A stretch of DNA of 64,000 nucleotides from an uncultured Selenomonadales bacterium (GCA_946407015.1 CAMJML010000004.1:186001-250000); one strand, 5' to 3'. Numbered from the stretch's first letter, positions 35,378 through 45,324 are shown. Numbers and translations: made by a program. Notes: a model not told the origin generated them from the letters alone.

Positions 35378-37632
35378 AAAAAATAAAGACCATCGTATGC
35401 GGTTCTTCCTTTGGCCAATTTTATATGGAAGCTTTACAGCTATTGCCTGAAGAATTTGAATTTGTGGGTTTGCTTGCCCAAGGAAGTGAAAGGTCCAGAA
35501 AGTGTGCCCGATATCATGGTATTGCGCTCTATACAGAGGTTAGCGAAGTTCCGGCAGATGTCGAACTGGCTTGTGTCGTATTACGGTCAGGTATATTAGG
35601 CGGTAAAGGTACTGAAGTATCTTTGGCGCTGCTTGAGCGGGGTATCCATGTTATTCATGAACAACCTATTCATCATAAAGATATGGCCTTGTGCTTAAAA
35701 AAGGCCAATGAAAAAAAAGCAGTCTTTTCTACAGGCAATTTATATGTCCATTTACCGGCGGTAAAAAGATTTATAGCCTGTGCTAAGGCTTTAGCGGAAA
35801 AACAAAAGATACTTTATGTTGATGCGGCTTTTGCTTCTCAGGTATCTTATCCGATGATGCATATTCTTCTGGAAGTGCTGCCGTCAATACGTCCCTGGCA
35901 GACGAAAGAGGCAAGTCATGCAGATGGGCCTTTTCAAGTTTTAACAGGGACGCTGGGTAAAATCCCCACGATTTTTCGTGTGAATAACGAAGTTAACCCG
36001 AATGACCCGGATAATTATCTGCGGTTACTTCATAATGTTGTTATCGGTTCAGAGGCGGGAAATTTATGTTTAAGTGATACTCATGGAGATGTTATTTGGC
36101 GTCCGAGACTGCATGTACCTGACCATTTAAGCATGATGAGCGATATTGCCGGAGCTGAAGTGGATTATATGCTGGAAAACAGTAATGAAGTTTTATGGTC
36201 TTCGCCGCCGGCTAGTTATAAAAAAATTCTTTCCCAATATTGGCCTCATGCAATTAAGCAGGATTTACTGACTATGAAACAACTGATCAATGGTCAATTC
36301 AATGTCACGATGAAAGTCCAGCAAGAATTGTTATGTTCCAGACAGTGGCAAGAAATAAGTTCGGCTTTCGGCTATCCGTCTTTACGTCCGGATGCCAGTC
36401 ATCAACCGTTATCTGCCCGTGTTTTTAAGGAAGTTGTCGCAAAAATTCCTGATGATCCTTTTATGGAGAAAAGACGGTTAGAAGATGAAGGCAACACTGA
36501 TTTATCAACCTGTACTGAATTTGCCGATCAAGAACTTGGGGCAATCGATGCCAATAAAGTAACACTGTTTGCAGCTAGAATCAAAGAAGCTGTTTTTTCT
36601 ACGATCATTCATACGTTGCAAAAACAAGGCGCTCTGCTTGATCCGGAAAAGGGACAAAGCAAGTCAGCTATATTGGCAACATTGGATTTGCTTCCCAGGC
36701 ACGAATATTTGGTTACGCGCTGGCTGGATCTTTTGGCAGAAAATAATTACCTGAAAAGCAACAATAATCTTTATTATGGTTGTGGCCCGGTTGCTGGAGA
36801 AACAGTGAGTGCTGCCTGGAAAACGGTCAGAGAAGTTTGGGACAACAAGCTTGGCTCACCGCTGACTATGGATTATATTGTTCAAAATGCTGAAAATTTA
36901 CCGCAGTTAATGAATGGGCAAATAGATCCTGTTTGGCTTATGTTCCCTGAAGGTAAAATGGATTATGCAAATTCTTGTTACCGCGATGTACTTGCCCGTT
37001 ATTTAAATAAAACAATGTCAGAAGCAGTCCTTCGAATTAGTGCTATTCAAAAGAAGGAAAAACCGGATGAGAAGAAGCTGAGAATTGTAGAGATCGGAGC
37101 CGGTACGGGGGCTACTACCGATGAGGTATTACCAAGATTGAGAGAAAAAGTACGTGATTTAGAACTGAGTTATTGTTTTACCGATGTTTCTAATTATTTT
37201 GTAGTTGCCGCCCGTAATAAATATCAAGATTATCCGTGGATGAAGTATCAAGTCGTGGATATTGACACTGATTTTCAGGAGCAAAATTTAGAACTTAATA
37301 GTGCGGAGATTATGATTGCTGCAGGCGTTATAGACAATTCTTATGATTTGGAGAAAACACTGCATGGTTTAATGAAGGTTTTGGTGCCAGGCGGCTGGTT
37401 AATTATGACAGAACCAATCGTTGACTTTCCTCAAATGTTAATATCTCAAGGGTTTATGAGACCCGTAGATGACAGGGAAATTACTGAGACAATATTCAGG
37501 CCAATAAAAGTATGGCAGGAAATATTCAAGAAAATAGGCGCAGCAGAAGTTATCACACTTCCAGAGGATAGGCATCCTCTGGACCCCCTGGGGCAAAAGT
37601 TATTTATAGTAAGAAATTCTTTAGCTGAGTAA
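35374..37632 (+). CDS. thiazolinyl imide reductase fused to a SAM-dependent methyltransferase
   Basis: 752 aa. Residues about 1-345 match the Irp3/PchG (YbtU) family: KTIVCGSSFGQFYMEAL, ACVVLRSGILGGKGTEVSLALLERGIHVIHEQP, RVNNEVNPNDPDNY and LSDTHGDVIW. These reduce a carrier-bound thiazoline to thiazolidine using NADPH. Residues about 410-750 are a class I methyltransferase with the fold and helical lead-in of NRPS-embedded methyltransferases (PRHEYLVTRWLDLLAENNYL) and an intact SAM motif, VEIGAGTGATTDEVLPRL (about 573-590). In PchF the N-methyltransferase is embedded in the A domain; here it is joined to the reductase instead, which would couple ring reduction and N-methylation. The order of reactions is inferred. 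Confidence 0.85.
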   Translation: MKKIKTIVCGSSFGQFYMEALQLLPEEFEFVGLLAQGSERSRKCARYHGIALYTEVSEVPADVELACVVLRSGILGGKGTEVSLALLERGIHVIHEQPIHHKDMALCLKKANEKKAVFSTGNLYVHLPAVKRFIACAKALAEKQKILYVDAAFASQVSYPMMHILLEVLPSIRPWQTKEASHADGPFQVLTGTLGKIPTIFRVNNEVNPNDPDNYLRLLHNVVIGSEAGNLCLSDTHGDVIWRPRLHVPDHLSMMSDIAGAEVDYMLENSNEVLWSSPPASYKKILSQYWPHAIKQDLLTMKQLINGQFNVTMKVQQELLCSRQWQEISSAFGYPSLRPDASHQPLSARVFKEVVAKIPDDPFMEKRRLEDEGNTDLSTCTEFADQELGAIDANKVTLFAARIKEAVFSTIIHTLQKQGALLDPEKGQSKSAILATLDLLPRHEYLVTRWLDLLAENNYLKSNNNLYYGCGPVAGETVSAAWKTVREVWDNKLGSPLTMDYIVQNAENLPQLMNGQIDPVWLMFPEGKMDYANSCYRDVLARYLNKTMSEAVLRISAIQKKEKPDEKKLRIVEIGAGTGATTDEVLPRLREKVRDLELSYCFTDVSNYFVVAARNKYQDYPWMKYQVVDIDTDFQEQNLELNSAEIMIAAGVIDNSYDLEKTLHGLMKVLVPGGWLIMTEPIVDFPQMLISQGFMRPVDDREITETIFRPIKVWQEIFKKIGAAEVITLPEDRHPLDPLGQKLFIVRNSLAE

Positions 37633-37682
37633 CTAGCTGAAATAAAAATTAGATAAAAAAATGGATGGCGGGGAGAAAAAAG

Positions 37683-38417
37683 ATGTTTAAATGCAGTCAG
37701 CTTGTTTGCAGGGTAGAGGATATTAAACAAGTCGTTAAGGATTATGAAGCTTTAGGTTTTGATGTTCAATGGGGCTCTAACCCTAAAAATTCTCAAAATG
37801 CTTTCCTATGGTTTGAAACAGGACCGCATATTGAATTTTTTAGGATACCAAGACCATTAAAATGCATGAAATACCCGTTTTCCTGGTTTCTTGGCAAAGC
37901 AGCGGGAAAACGCTGGGAATATTGGTTTGATTGTCCTCATGGCTGGTGTGATATAGCGTTGGAAACCTACCGGGAAAATCATGAAGGTCCTTCTGATGCA
38001 GAGTTCAACTATCAAGAGCTGGTAAAAGTAAAAAATACTTTTGATAACCTTGGCCTTAATGCCTCTAAAGTGATTAAGGGCGGCAGAACGAAACCAAATG
38101 GAGAAAAAGTTAAGTATAGCTTTTTTGCACCCGAAGCGGTTGGCCTTCCTTTCTTTCTATCCCATTACGATCCACCACAAAGGCCTGAGAAAGTTCATCA
38201 TGCTAACGGGGTTACCGGTATTGCCTGGATTAGGGTAGGCGTTACAGAAGATTTGATTGATATGTACAGGCAGCTTACTCTGAATGATACCTGGATAAGA
38301 CTGGAGGCAGCCCCTAGAAACGGCATTTTGGAAGTGGGTTTACGTGGTAATATCAACAAAGAGTTTGATAAAAAAAACTTGCATGGAGCTGTGTTTTCTA
38401 CAGCGGCAGATAGTTAA
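37683..38417 (+). CDS. VOC (glyoxalase-like) family protein
   Basis: 244 aa. The N-terminal QLVCRVEDIKQVVKDYEALGFDVQWGSNPKNSQNAFLWFETGPHIEFFRI has the beta-alpha-beta-beta-beta pattern of VOC proteins, and a second such unit follows with FFAPEAVGLPFFLSHYDPPQRP. The group often binds a metal or a small substrate. I chose the ATG at 37683 after GGGGAG. It is in the NRPS operon between the reductase-methyltransferase and the terminal NRPS, where it may act on an intermediate or give self-protection by binding the siderophore. The role is not known. Confidence 0.7.
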   Translation: MFKCSQLVCRVEDIKQVVKDYEALGFDVQWGSNPKNSQNAFLWFETGPHIEFFRIPRPLKCMKYPFSWFLGKAAGKRWEYWFDCPHGWCDIALETYRENHEGPSDAEFNYQELVKVKNTFDNLGLNASKVIKGGRTKPNGEKVKYSFFAPEAVGLPFFLSHYDPPQRPEKVHHANGVTGIAWIRVGVTEDLIDMYRQLTLNDTWIRLEAAPRNGILEVGLRGNINKEFDKKNLHGAVFSTAADS

Positions 38418-38438
38418 GAAAGCTGGAGGACGGAAAAT

Positions 38439-41400
38439 ATGCACAATAGCTCGGCTGATGTAAATAGTTTGGTAACGCGATTGAGAAGTGAAGGCGTTGC
38501 TTTATGGGAAGACGCAGGTAAACTACGCTATAGAGCTCCTCAAGGCATGTTGGCTGCAAGTGATTTAGAGATATTAAAGCAACATAGAGAAGAAATTTTA
38601 GCGTTCTTAAAGTCAGAACAAGAAACACAGGCAGTTAAGCTTAGACCTGAAGAAAGATATGAGCCATTTCCTTTAACCGATGTCCAGGCTGCTTATTTAC
38701 TTGGACGCAGTGATGTTTTCGATTATGGCGGTACTGCTTGTCATATTTATTTTGAATTAAATTATCCTGAACTTGAAATACAGCGTGTCACAGAAATTTG
38801 GAATCGGTTGATAGCCCGGCATGATATGTTAAGGGCGACTATGAAAGAGGACGGCTATCAGCAAGTACAGGAAAAGACACCGTGGTTTGAGGTGGAATAT
38901 CAGGATATCGGCATTTTGGAAGCAACAGCGGCTAAAGAAAAACTGGCAGCGTTAAGAGAAGAAATGGGCCATCGTGTTTATCCGGCTAACTCCTGGCCAA
39001 TGTTTGATATTAAAGTAACTAAAACGGCTCAAGATACTATTTTTCATTTTTCAATAGAATTTTTGATTGCCGATTGGGCCAGTATCTGGCAACTTGTTTC
39101 AGAATTTGAAACACTATATTACCAACCGCAAAAGAAGCTTCCTGAATTTGAACTTAGTTTTCGTGATTATGTGCTAGCTGAGAGAAAGCTGCGTGAAACT
39201 GACCAATATAAACGAGACAGAGATTATTGGCTGAACTGTATGGATACTTTACCGCCAGCACCTGACTTGCCGCGTACTCTAGCTCAAAACATTTCTGAAA
39301 AGGTGCGTTTTAGCCGTCGCTTTTTACAGTTGGCGCCTGCGGTGTGGCAGCAGTTTAAAGAGAAGGCGCAGCAGCATGGATTGACACCAACGATTGCTGT
39401 GATGACTGCTTATGCTGCAACGATAGAAAAATGGAGCCATAATAAGGAATTTTGTTTAAATCTTACTGTCTTAAATAGATTGCCTCTTCATGCAGAGGTT
39501 AACGATATTATGGGTGACTTTACTTCCGTAAACTTATTAGCCGTAGATTGTACTACGGGCAAATCATTTGCAGATCAGGCAAAAGCTTTAAAGGCCCAGC
39601 TTTTTGATGATTTAGATCATCGTTTATTTTCCGGTGTTGAAGTCATGAGAGAACTAGCACGCCGGCGCGGACGGGAAGCCGCTTTAATGCCGATTGTATT
39701 TACTAGTGCGATTGGTCTGCTGCAAGCGACTGAGCAAGCTGAAATGAAGGGCAGATTTACAGGGGAAGGTATCAGCCAAACGCCGCAGGTCTTTATTGAT
39801 TGTCAAGCGATGGATGGCAGTCATGGACTGCAAGTGAATTGGGATGTTCGCGAAGGTGTTTTCCCGGAAAATATGATTGATGATATGTTTCATTCTTTTG
39901 CGATAGTTTTAAATCAGCTGGCGCAAACCGATCAAGCCTGGAAGCTTAGCCATGTTGTGAATTTGCCGGAATGGCAAATAAAAGAGCGCCAGGCTGCTAA
40001 TGCCACCAAAGGGGAGATACCGGATTATTTTCTGCATAGCAAGATCATTGAAAAAGCAAAAGAAACTCCCGGCAAGGTTGCGGTTATTGACGGACATGGC
40101 CGATTTACTTATGAAGAAATTATGCTGAGAGCTTCGGCAGTAGCTGAAGAATTGAAAAAGGCGGGCTGCAAAGAGCAAGATAGAGTTGCGGTGATTATGG
40201 ATAAATCAGCTTATCAGGTTATCTCGGTCTTAGGTGTTTTATCCGTAGGGGCTGTTTATGTTCCTATTGATGTTACTCAGCCGCTGCTTCGCCAGACAGC
40301 TATTTTAGACAAGGCGGAAATCGTGCATGTTTTGGCTTGTGGCAGCAACCTGCTTAGCTGGCCGGAACACACCAAGGTTATTCCGGTAGATACCCTAAAC
40401 CCGCTTCAGGAAAATAGTATTGTTGAAACCGGAGATCCTGATCAACCGGCTTATATGATTCATACGTCAGGTTCGACAGGACAACCAAAAGGGGTTGTCA
40501 TTACTCACCGGGCCGCTGTTAATACGATAGAAGATATTAATGACCGCTTCCGGGTTTCTGAGGCAGACAAAGTATTAGGATTGGCGCAATTGAGCTTTGA
40601 TTTATCTGTTTATGATATTTTTGGAATTTTATCCAGAGGCGGTACGTTAGTTTATCCCGCTGTTGATCAACAGACAGATCCCGGACATTTACTGGAATTG
40701 TTTCATGAACATAAAATTACTATTTGGAACTCTGTGCCGGCAATGATGCAGATGTTAATTGTTTCCCTGCAGGATAGTCAGGCGGCGAAGTTAGCCAGTC
40801 TTAGAGTAGCCTTGTTATCGGGTGACTGGATTCCGCTAAATTTGCCTGATATGCTGGTAAAACTTATTCCTCATGTTCAGGTGGTTAGTTTAGGCGGGGC
40901 TACGGAAGCTTCGATCTGGTCCATTTATCATGTATATAAGCAATTACTGCCGGAATGGAATAGCATTCCCTATGGCAGACCTCTGACCAATCAAGGCTGG
41001 CGTGTTTTAGATCAAAATAGGAATGATTGTCCTGTGTGGGTAACTGGAGAGTTATATATTACCGGAATTGGTCTAGCGCAAGGTTATTTTGGTGATCCGG
41101 CAGGTACAGGAGAACATTTTTTTAAACACCCTGTTGATGGCGAAAAGCTTTATCGCACCGGTGATATGGGGAGATATGTTCCCGGTGGAGAAATTGAATT
41201 TTTAGGCCGCCAGGATAATCAGGTTAAAATCAGGGGTTACAGGGTTGAGCTTGGTGAAATCGAAGCCGCCCTTTTAAAATATCCAGCTGTTACGCAAGCT
41301 GTGGTGATAGTGGAGACAGTCGGTGACAGTAAGGCGCTTGTTGGTTTTGTTGAAACCAATACGGTCGACACCGAAGTGAATACCACTGAAATGATAGATT

Positions 41401-42869
41401 TCTTAACAGAACGTTTGCCTAATTATATGGTTCCGGCGCAATTTAATAGAATAGAGTCATGGCCGCTTACCCGTAATGGGAAGATTGACCGTAAGGCTTT
41501 ACTGAATTGGAATAAGGGTACAGATGAATCTTCGGAAGATACGGGTGAGAGGTTGGCAGCAAGTCCATTAGTTGAGCAAATCACAAAAGCTTGGACGGAA
41601 TCTTTGGGTATTCCTACCATTAGTCCTGCTAAAAGCTTTTATGACTATGGGGCGGATTCGCTGATTATGGCGCAAGTAGCAGGTAAATTGCGTGACTTAT
41701 TTGCCCGGGAGCCATTTAAATATGATATTCCTTTTGATACATTACTTAGGCAAATGCTGAATTATTCCACTTTAGCTGCTTTGGTTGAATTTGTAGAAAC
41801 CAGGGAGAAAGACCTGCTTCATAGTAAAAATGGTACTTCAGCTTTAACGCAGCAAGCAAGTCCGGACAGTTATGGTGTATTTACTTCTTATGGCGGTGGC
41901 GAAGAAGGTCCTCTCAGAGTCGTTTTTCATGCCGGTATGGGAACCATGAATTGTTTCCGTTTCTTGCTGAAACATTTGGATACGCAGCAAGCAGGACCTG
42001 TTATTGGTATAACCATAGCAGATACACAAAGGTATTGTGCTTTAGATGATTTAGAAATTGCTGAGCAATTAGCGGATGAGTATGCGGAACGAATCATTGA
42101 AACAGGGCACACCGATGTTCAATTGATTGGTTATTGTATCGGTGGCTTGGTCGCTCTTGAAGTTTCCAGAAGACTATTGGAAAGAGGCGTAAATGTAGCT
42201 GATCTGGTGCTTATTAGCAGCCACCCCATTCTTCATGATATTAAAGATGATTTGCTGATAGAGGCGCTTTTTGTTCCCAATATTGGTGTTTCACTTAGTG
42301 ACACCAGTTTATGTGACTTAAGTCCTGAGGAACTTGGCCATGGCTTCCTGCATATATTTGAAAACCATACGCAGGGTGTGCCTGAAGATGCTTCTATAAC
42401 CGTGAGCGGCGATGAGATTTTGGATAAAGTCGGTGCATTATTTAGAAAGCTTGCTGCTACTCCGCGGAGTGACCGCTTTGCTGCCTATGCGGATGCGATT
42501 GCTAAGAAGCAGGGGAATAGTATGCCTGCTGAAATGGCTGAAGGGATGTTTAAAGTATTTCATAAGAGTTTAAAATCGGCTTTATTTAAACCCGAACCCT
42601 ATATGGGGGATATTCGGTTCTTATTAGCTGAAGAACCCTTTCTCTTTAGCGGTTATGACGAGGATACGCTTAATTTCTGGCAAGACATTTGTCTTGGTGA
42701 GTTTGCAGTACAAAGAATTAAGGGTAATCATATTACTTGTATTGAAACAGAACCTAATGCGACGAAGCTTGCTAAGCTGGTGCTTGAAGGTATTAATACA
42801 GATACGGGGAGTAGTAAAAATGTTTCAGGAAAAGACACCTTGGCTGCCGGTCTCGCCAGCGGCCAATGA
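38439..42869 (+). CDS. NRPS: docking domain, Cy, A (cysteine), PCP, thioesterase
   Basis: 1476 aa. Residues 1-60 are a TubC-type N-terminal docking domain (LRSEGVALWEDAGKLRYRAPQG). The Cy domain (about 75-500) has FLIADWAS with a glutamate where the first aspartate of DxxxxDxxS is usual (about 207). The A domain has YMIHTSGSTGQPKG, FDLSVYDIFG and GGATEASIWS; its code DLYNLSLIW predicts cysteine, and it has no embedded domain. The carrier has YGADSLIM (serine near 1073). The C-terminal thioesterase has GYCIGG, with Cys1233 in the nucleophile position normally held by serine. As the only module with a thioesterase it should be the last and release the product. A type II thioesterase gene overlaps its end. 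Confidence 0.9.
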   Translation: MHNSSADVNSLVTRLRSEGVALWEDAGKLRYRAPQGMLAASDLEILKQHREEILAFLKSEQETQAVKLRPEERYEPFPLTDVQAAYLLGRSDVFDYGGTACHIYFELNYPELEIQRVTEIWNRLIARHDMLRATMKEDGYQQVQEKTPWFEVEYQDIGILEATAAKEKLAALREEMGHRVYPANSWPMFDIKVTKTAQDTIFHFSIEFLIADWASIWQLVSEFETLYYQPQKKLPEFELSFRDYVLAERKLRETDQYKRDRDYWLNCMDTLPPAPDLPRTLAQNISEKVRFSRRFLQLAPAVWQQFKEKAQQHGLTPTIAVMTAYAATIEKWSHNKEFCLNLTVLNRLPLHAEVNDIMGDFTSVNLLAVDCTTGKSFADQAKALKAQLFDDLDHRLFSGVEVMRELARRRGREAALMPIVFTSAIGLLQATEQAEMKGRFTGEGISQTPQVFIDCQAMDGSHGLQVNWDVREGVFPENMIDDMFHSFAIVLNQLAQTDQAWKLSHVVNLPEWQIKERQAANATKGEIPDYFLHSKIIEKAKETPGKVAVIDGHGRFTYEEIMLRASAVAEELKKAGCKEQDRVAVIMDKSAYQVISVLGVLSVGAVYVPIDVTQPLLRQTAILDKAEIVHVLACGSNLLSWPEHTKVIPVDTLNPLQENSIVETGDPDQPAYMIHTSGSTGQPKGVVITHRAAVNTIEDINDRFRVSEADKVLGLAQLSFDLSVYDIFGILSRGGTLVYPAVDQQTDPGHLLELFHEHKITIWNSVPAMMQMLIVSLQDSQAAKLASLRVALLSGDWIPLNLPDMLVKLIPHVQVVSLGGATEASIWSIYHVYKQLLPEWNSIPYGRPLTNQGWRVLDQNRNDCPVWVTGELYITGIGLAQGYFGDPAGTGEHFFKHPVDGEKLYRTGDMGRYVPGGEIEFLGRQDNQVKIRGYRVELGEIEAALLKYPAVTQAVVIVETVGDSKALVGFVETNTVDTEVNTTEMIDFLTERLPNYMVPAQFNRIESWPLTRNGKIDRKALLNWNKGTDESSEDTGERLAASPLVEQITKAWTESLGIPTISPAKSFYDYGADSLIMAQVAGKLRDLFAREPFKYDIPFDTLLRQMLNYSTLAALVEFVETREKDLLHSKNGTSALTQQASPDSYGVFTSYGGGEEGPLRVVFHAGMGTMNCFRFLLKHLDTQQAGPVIGITIADTQRYCALDDLEIAEQLADEYAERIIETGHTDVQLIGYCIGGLVALEVSRRLLERGVNVADLVLISSHPILHDIKDDLLIEALFVPNIGVSLSDTSLCDLSPEELGHGFLHIFENHTQGVPEDASITVSGDEILDKVGALFRKLAATPRSDRFAAYADAIAKKQGNSMPAEMAEGMFKVFHKSLKSALFKPEPYMGDIRFLLAEEPFLFSGYDEDTLNFWQDICLGEFAVQRIKGNHITCIETEPNATKLAKLVLEGINTDTGSSKNVSGKDTLAAGLASGQ

Positions 42870-43584
42870 TCAAATTCGCATTTTTTGTTTTCCTTTTGCC
42901 GGAGGCGGAGCTTCCAGTTATCGGGATTGGCAGAAGTTTTTTCCGAAAACTGCCGGGGTATATCCAATTCAATTGCCAGGGAGGGAAAATCGCATTGCAG
43001 ATCAACTATTTACCGATATGGTTGATCTGGCAGCTGAAATTTCTAAAGTTTTAAGACCCTACTTAACCAAGCCCTTTGTCTTCTTTGGTCATAGTTTAGG
43101 TGCAAGAATAGCCTTTGAAGTTGTGCGTGTGGTGCGCCGGATTTGGCAACTAGAGCCATGCCATTTAATTGTTTCAGGCAGCCGGGCTCCTCATATTCCG
43201 GAGCCGAAACCCTTGCATCATTTAACTGATGAGGATTTTGTTAATGAATTAAGGCGTTTTTCCGGCACCCCAGAGGCAATTTTACAAAATAAAGAGTTGA
43301 TGGAATTATTTATTCCTATATTACGAGCTGATTTTATGGTTGATGAAACCTATGTTTATTTGCCGGAAGAACCGATAGCCTGCCCGATATCGGCATTCGG
43401 GGGGACAGCCGATCCTGAGGCTGAGCCAAGCGATTTAGCAGCTTGGCAGCAGCATACCAGTAATAGCTTTAACCTTGAAATGATTGAAGGAGATCACTTT
43501 TTTCTTCAATCCAATAAGGACGTGCTGCTAAATTTTGTAAAAGATATTGTTTTGAAATATTCAACTGCCAGGAGGATTGGTTGA
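42820..43584 (+). CDS. type II thioesterase
   Basis: 254 aa, alpha/beta-hydrolase of the GrsT/YbtT type. The family opening IRIFCFPFAGGGASSYRDW, GHSLGARIAFEV (nucleophile Ser92), and the C-terminal GDHFFL histidine are present. It removes wrongly loaded groups from carrier domains. I chose the ATG at 42820 behind GGGGAG, which overlaps the upstream NRPS gene by 50 bases; the frame from 42655 lies entirely within that gene. Confidence 0.9.
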   Translation: MFQEKTPWLPVSPAANDQIRIFCFPFAGGGASSYRDWQKFFPKTAGVYPIQLPGRENRIADQLFTDMVDLAAEISKVLRPYLTKPFVFFGHSLGARIAFEVVRVVRRIWQLEPCHLIVSGSRAPHIPEPKPLHHLTDEDFVNELRRFSGTPEAILQNKELMELFIPILRADFMVDETYVYLPEEPIACPISAFGGTADPEAEPSDLAAWQQHTSNSFNLEMIEGDHFFLQSNKDVLLNFVKDIVLKYSTARRIG

Positions 43585-43688
43585 ATAACGAGCGCTGCCC
43601 AATTGTGAAATTAAATTAGTTTAGAAAATAAAACGCAAAATACATATTTTTATTTAGCCTAATTTAATCATACAGGGGAGGAAGAAGG

Positions 43689-45296
43689 ATGAAAGTAAAT
43701 AGCAGCAGGGAAGAGTGGTTTGCCCAGGCTGAAAAGAGATTTGAAGATTTGGGGATTTGGGAAAAAATTACCTATGGAGAACGTTTAAGGGAGTGGGCAG
43801 CCACGTATAAAGACCGAATCGCTTTGATCGAAGATCATGTTCGGTTAACTTATCAAGACCTTGATCAAAAAGCGGATGAATTAGCTTTTGGTTTTTATCA
43901 TATGGGGATCAAAAAAGGTGATAACGTGGCAGTTCAGCTGCCCAATACCATTTCCTTCTTTGTTACTTGTTTTGCTCTTTTTAGAATTGGCGCTGTACCG
44001 GTGTTGATTCTGCCTGCGCAGCGAGAAGCTGATATCAGTGGAATTTTAGAAGTAGCCCAACCTGTTGCCTATATCATTCCTACCACTTATTTAGGGTTTA
44101 ATTATGAAGAATTGGCTGCTCGGTTAGTGCAAAAACATAGCTGCATCAAACAGGTTATTACAGACGGGGCCAGTGAAAGTTATCTCAATCTTAATGATAT
44201 TCGTGGATGTTTTGTTGAATTAGCAGGCCCTGCTTACCGGGATATTGCGGTTTTAATTTTATCTGGCGGTACTACCGGGGTTCCTAAATTAATACCCAGG
44301 ACGCATACCGATTATATTTATAATGCTAAAGCTTCTGCCAAACGTTCCGGCATGAGTGAAAAAACAGTTTATTTAGCTGTTTTGCCTGTGGCCCATAATT
44401 TTGCTCTTTGCAGTCCCGGTGTTTTTGGCACTTTTTCAGTTGGCGGCAAAGTAGTATTGAGTAAAACGACCAGCTGCGATGAAGTCTTTCCTTTGATTGA
44501 GCAAGAAAAGGTAACCATTACTTCTTTAGTCCCAGCCTTGCTGAAAGTATGGGAAGAAGTATTGGAGTGGGACGATTTTAGTGATTTAAGCAGTTTGGAA
44601 GTCTTACAAGTAGGCGGGACATCTTGTAATGTTGATGTTTTAAAGAATGTTTCTGCAAAAGTTGGTTGTAAAATACAGCAGGTTTTAGGAATTGCGGAAG
44701 GATTGCTTTGTTATACAGGACTTGATGATCCGGATGAAATTATTTATTCCTGCCAAGGCAAATCTGTGGCTGAAGCGGAGGATCTCAAAATTGTTGATGA
44801 AAATGGTAACGAAGTGCCTCAAGGGGAGTTTGGGGAGCTGATCTTCAGAGGACCGTTGACTATTCGCGGGTACTATCGGCTGCCTGAAAAAAATAAAACA
44901 ACGTTTAACCAGGAAGGTTATTATTGTTCTGGCGATAGGGTGAGAATAACGGCTGAAGGCAATCTTCACATTGATGGACGTATCAAAGAGCAGATTAATC
45001 GTGCCGGGGAGAAAATCATGCCTGCTGAGATAGAATATCATTTATGCAAGCACCCGGAGGTTAAAGATGCTGCCTTAGTGCCGCTGCCGGATGAAACTCT
45101 TGGTCATAGGAGCTGCGCTTATCTGATTACAGACAACAAAACAATTAGCTTGCAAGAGATTCATGCTTTTCTTAAAGAGCGAGGTTTTGCCCGCTATAAG
45201 ATGCCGGATCAATTAGAATTTATAGATTGTTGGCCTTTAAGCAGTGTTGGTAAATTAGATAAAAATAAGCTCATTAAAATGGCTATAGGTGAGTAG
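43689..45296 (+). CDS. salicylate-AMP ligase
   Basis: 535 aa, stand-alone aryl-acid adenylation enzyme of the EntE/DhbE/YbtE family: opening ERLREWAATYKDRIALIED, core LILSGGTTGVPKLIPRTHTDY, and GRIKEQINRAGEKI near the C-terminus. The acid-binding residues are Asn237, Phe238 and Cys241 in HNFALCSP, with VLQVGG and AEGLLCYT. This reads NFC…QG…LC, the pattern of salicylate activators (YbtE, PchD), where 2,3-dihydroxybenzoate activators have a serine in place of the cysteine. A salicylate synthase gene at 59897 agrees. It loads salicylate on the aryl carrier of the next gene. GGGGAGGAAG precedes the ATG. Confidence 0.9.
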   Translation: MKVNSSREEWFAQAEKRFEDLGIWEKITYGERLREWAATYKDRIALIEDHVRLTYQDLDQKADELAFGFYHMGIKKGDNVAVQLPNTISFFVTCFALFRIGAVPVLILPAQREADISGILEVAQPVAYIIPTTYLGFNYEELAARLVQKHSCIKQVITDGASESYLNLNDIRGCFVELAGPAYRDIAVLILSGGTTGVPKLIPRTHTDYIYNAKASAKRSGMSEKTVYLAVLPVAHNFALCSPGVFGTFSVGGKVVLSKTTSCDEVFPLIEQEKVTITSLVPALLKVWEEVLEWDDFSDLSSLEVLQVGGTSCNVDVLKNVSAKVGCKIQQVLGIAEGLLCYTGLDDPDEIIYSCQGKSVAEAEDLKIVDENGNEVPQGEFGELIFRGPLTIRGYYRLPEKNKTTFNQEGYYCSGDRVRITAEGNLHIDGRIKEQINRAGEKIMPAEIEYHLCKHPEVKDAALVPLPDETLGHRSCAYLITDNKTISLQEIHAFLKERGFARYKMPDQLEFIDCWPLSSVGKLDKNKLIKMAIGE

Positions 45297-45324
45297 CGAC
45301 AAAGTGAATACGAGGAGAACTATC

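Noticed and set aside
43689-45296. 2,3-dihydroxybenzoate-AMP ligase
   Set aside because: The acid-binding pattern NFxxC and LLCYT fits salicylate activators, no dihydroxybenzoate genes are present, and salicylate synthase is.
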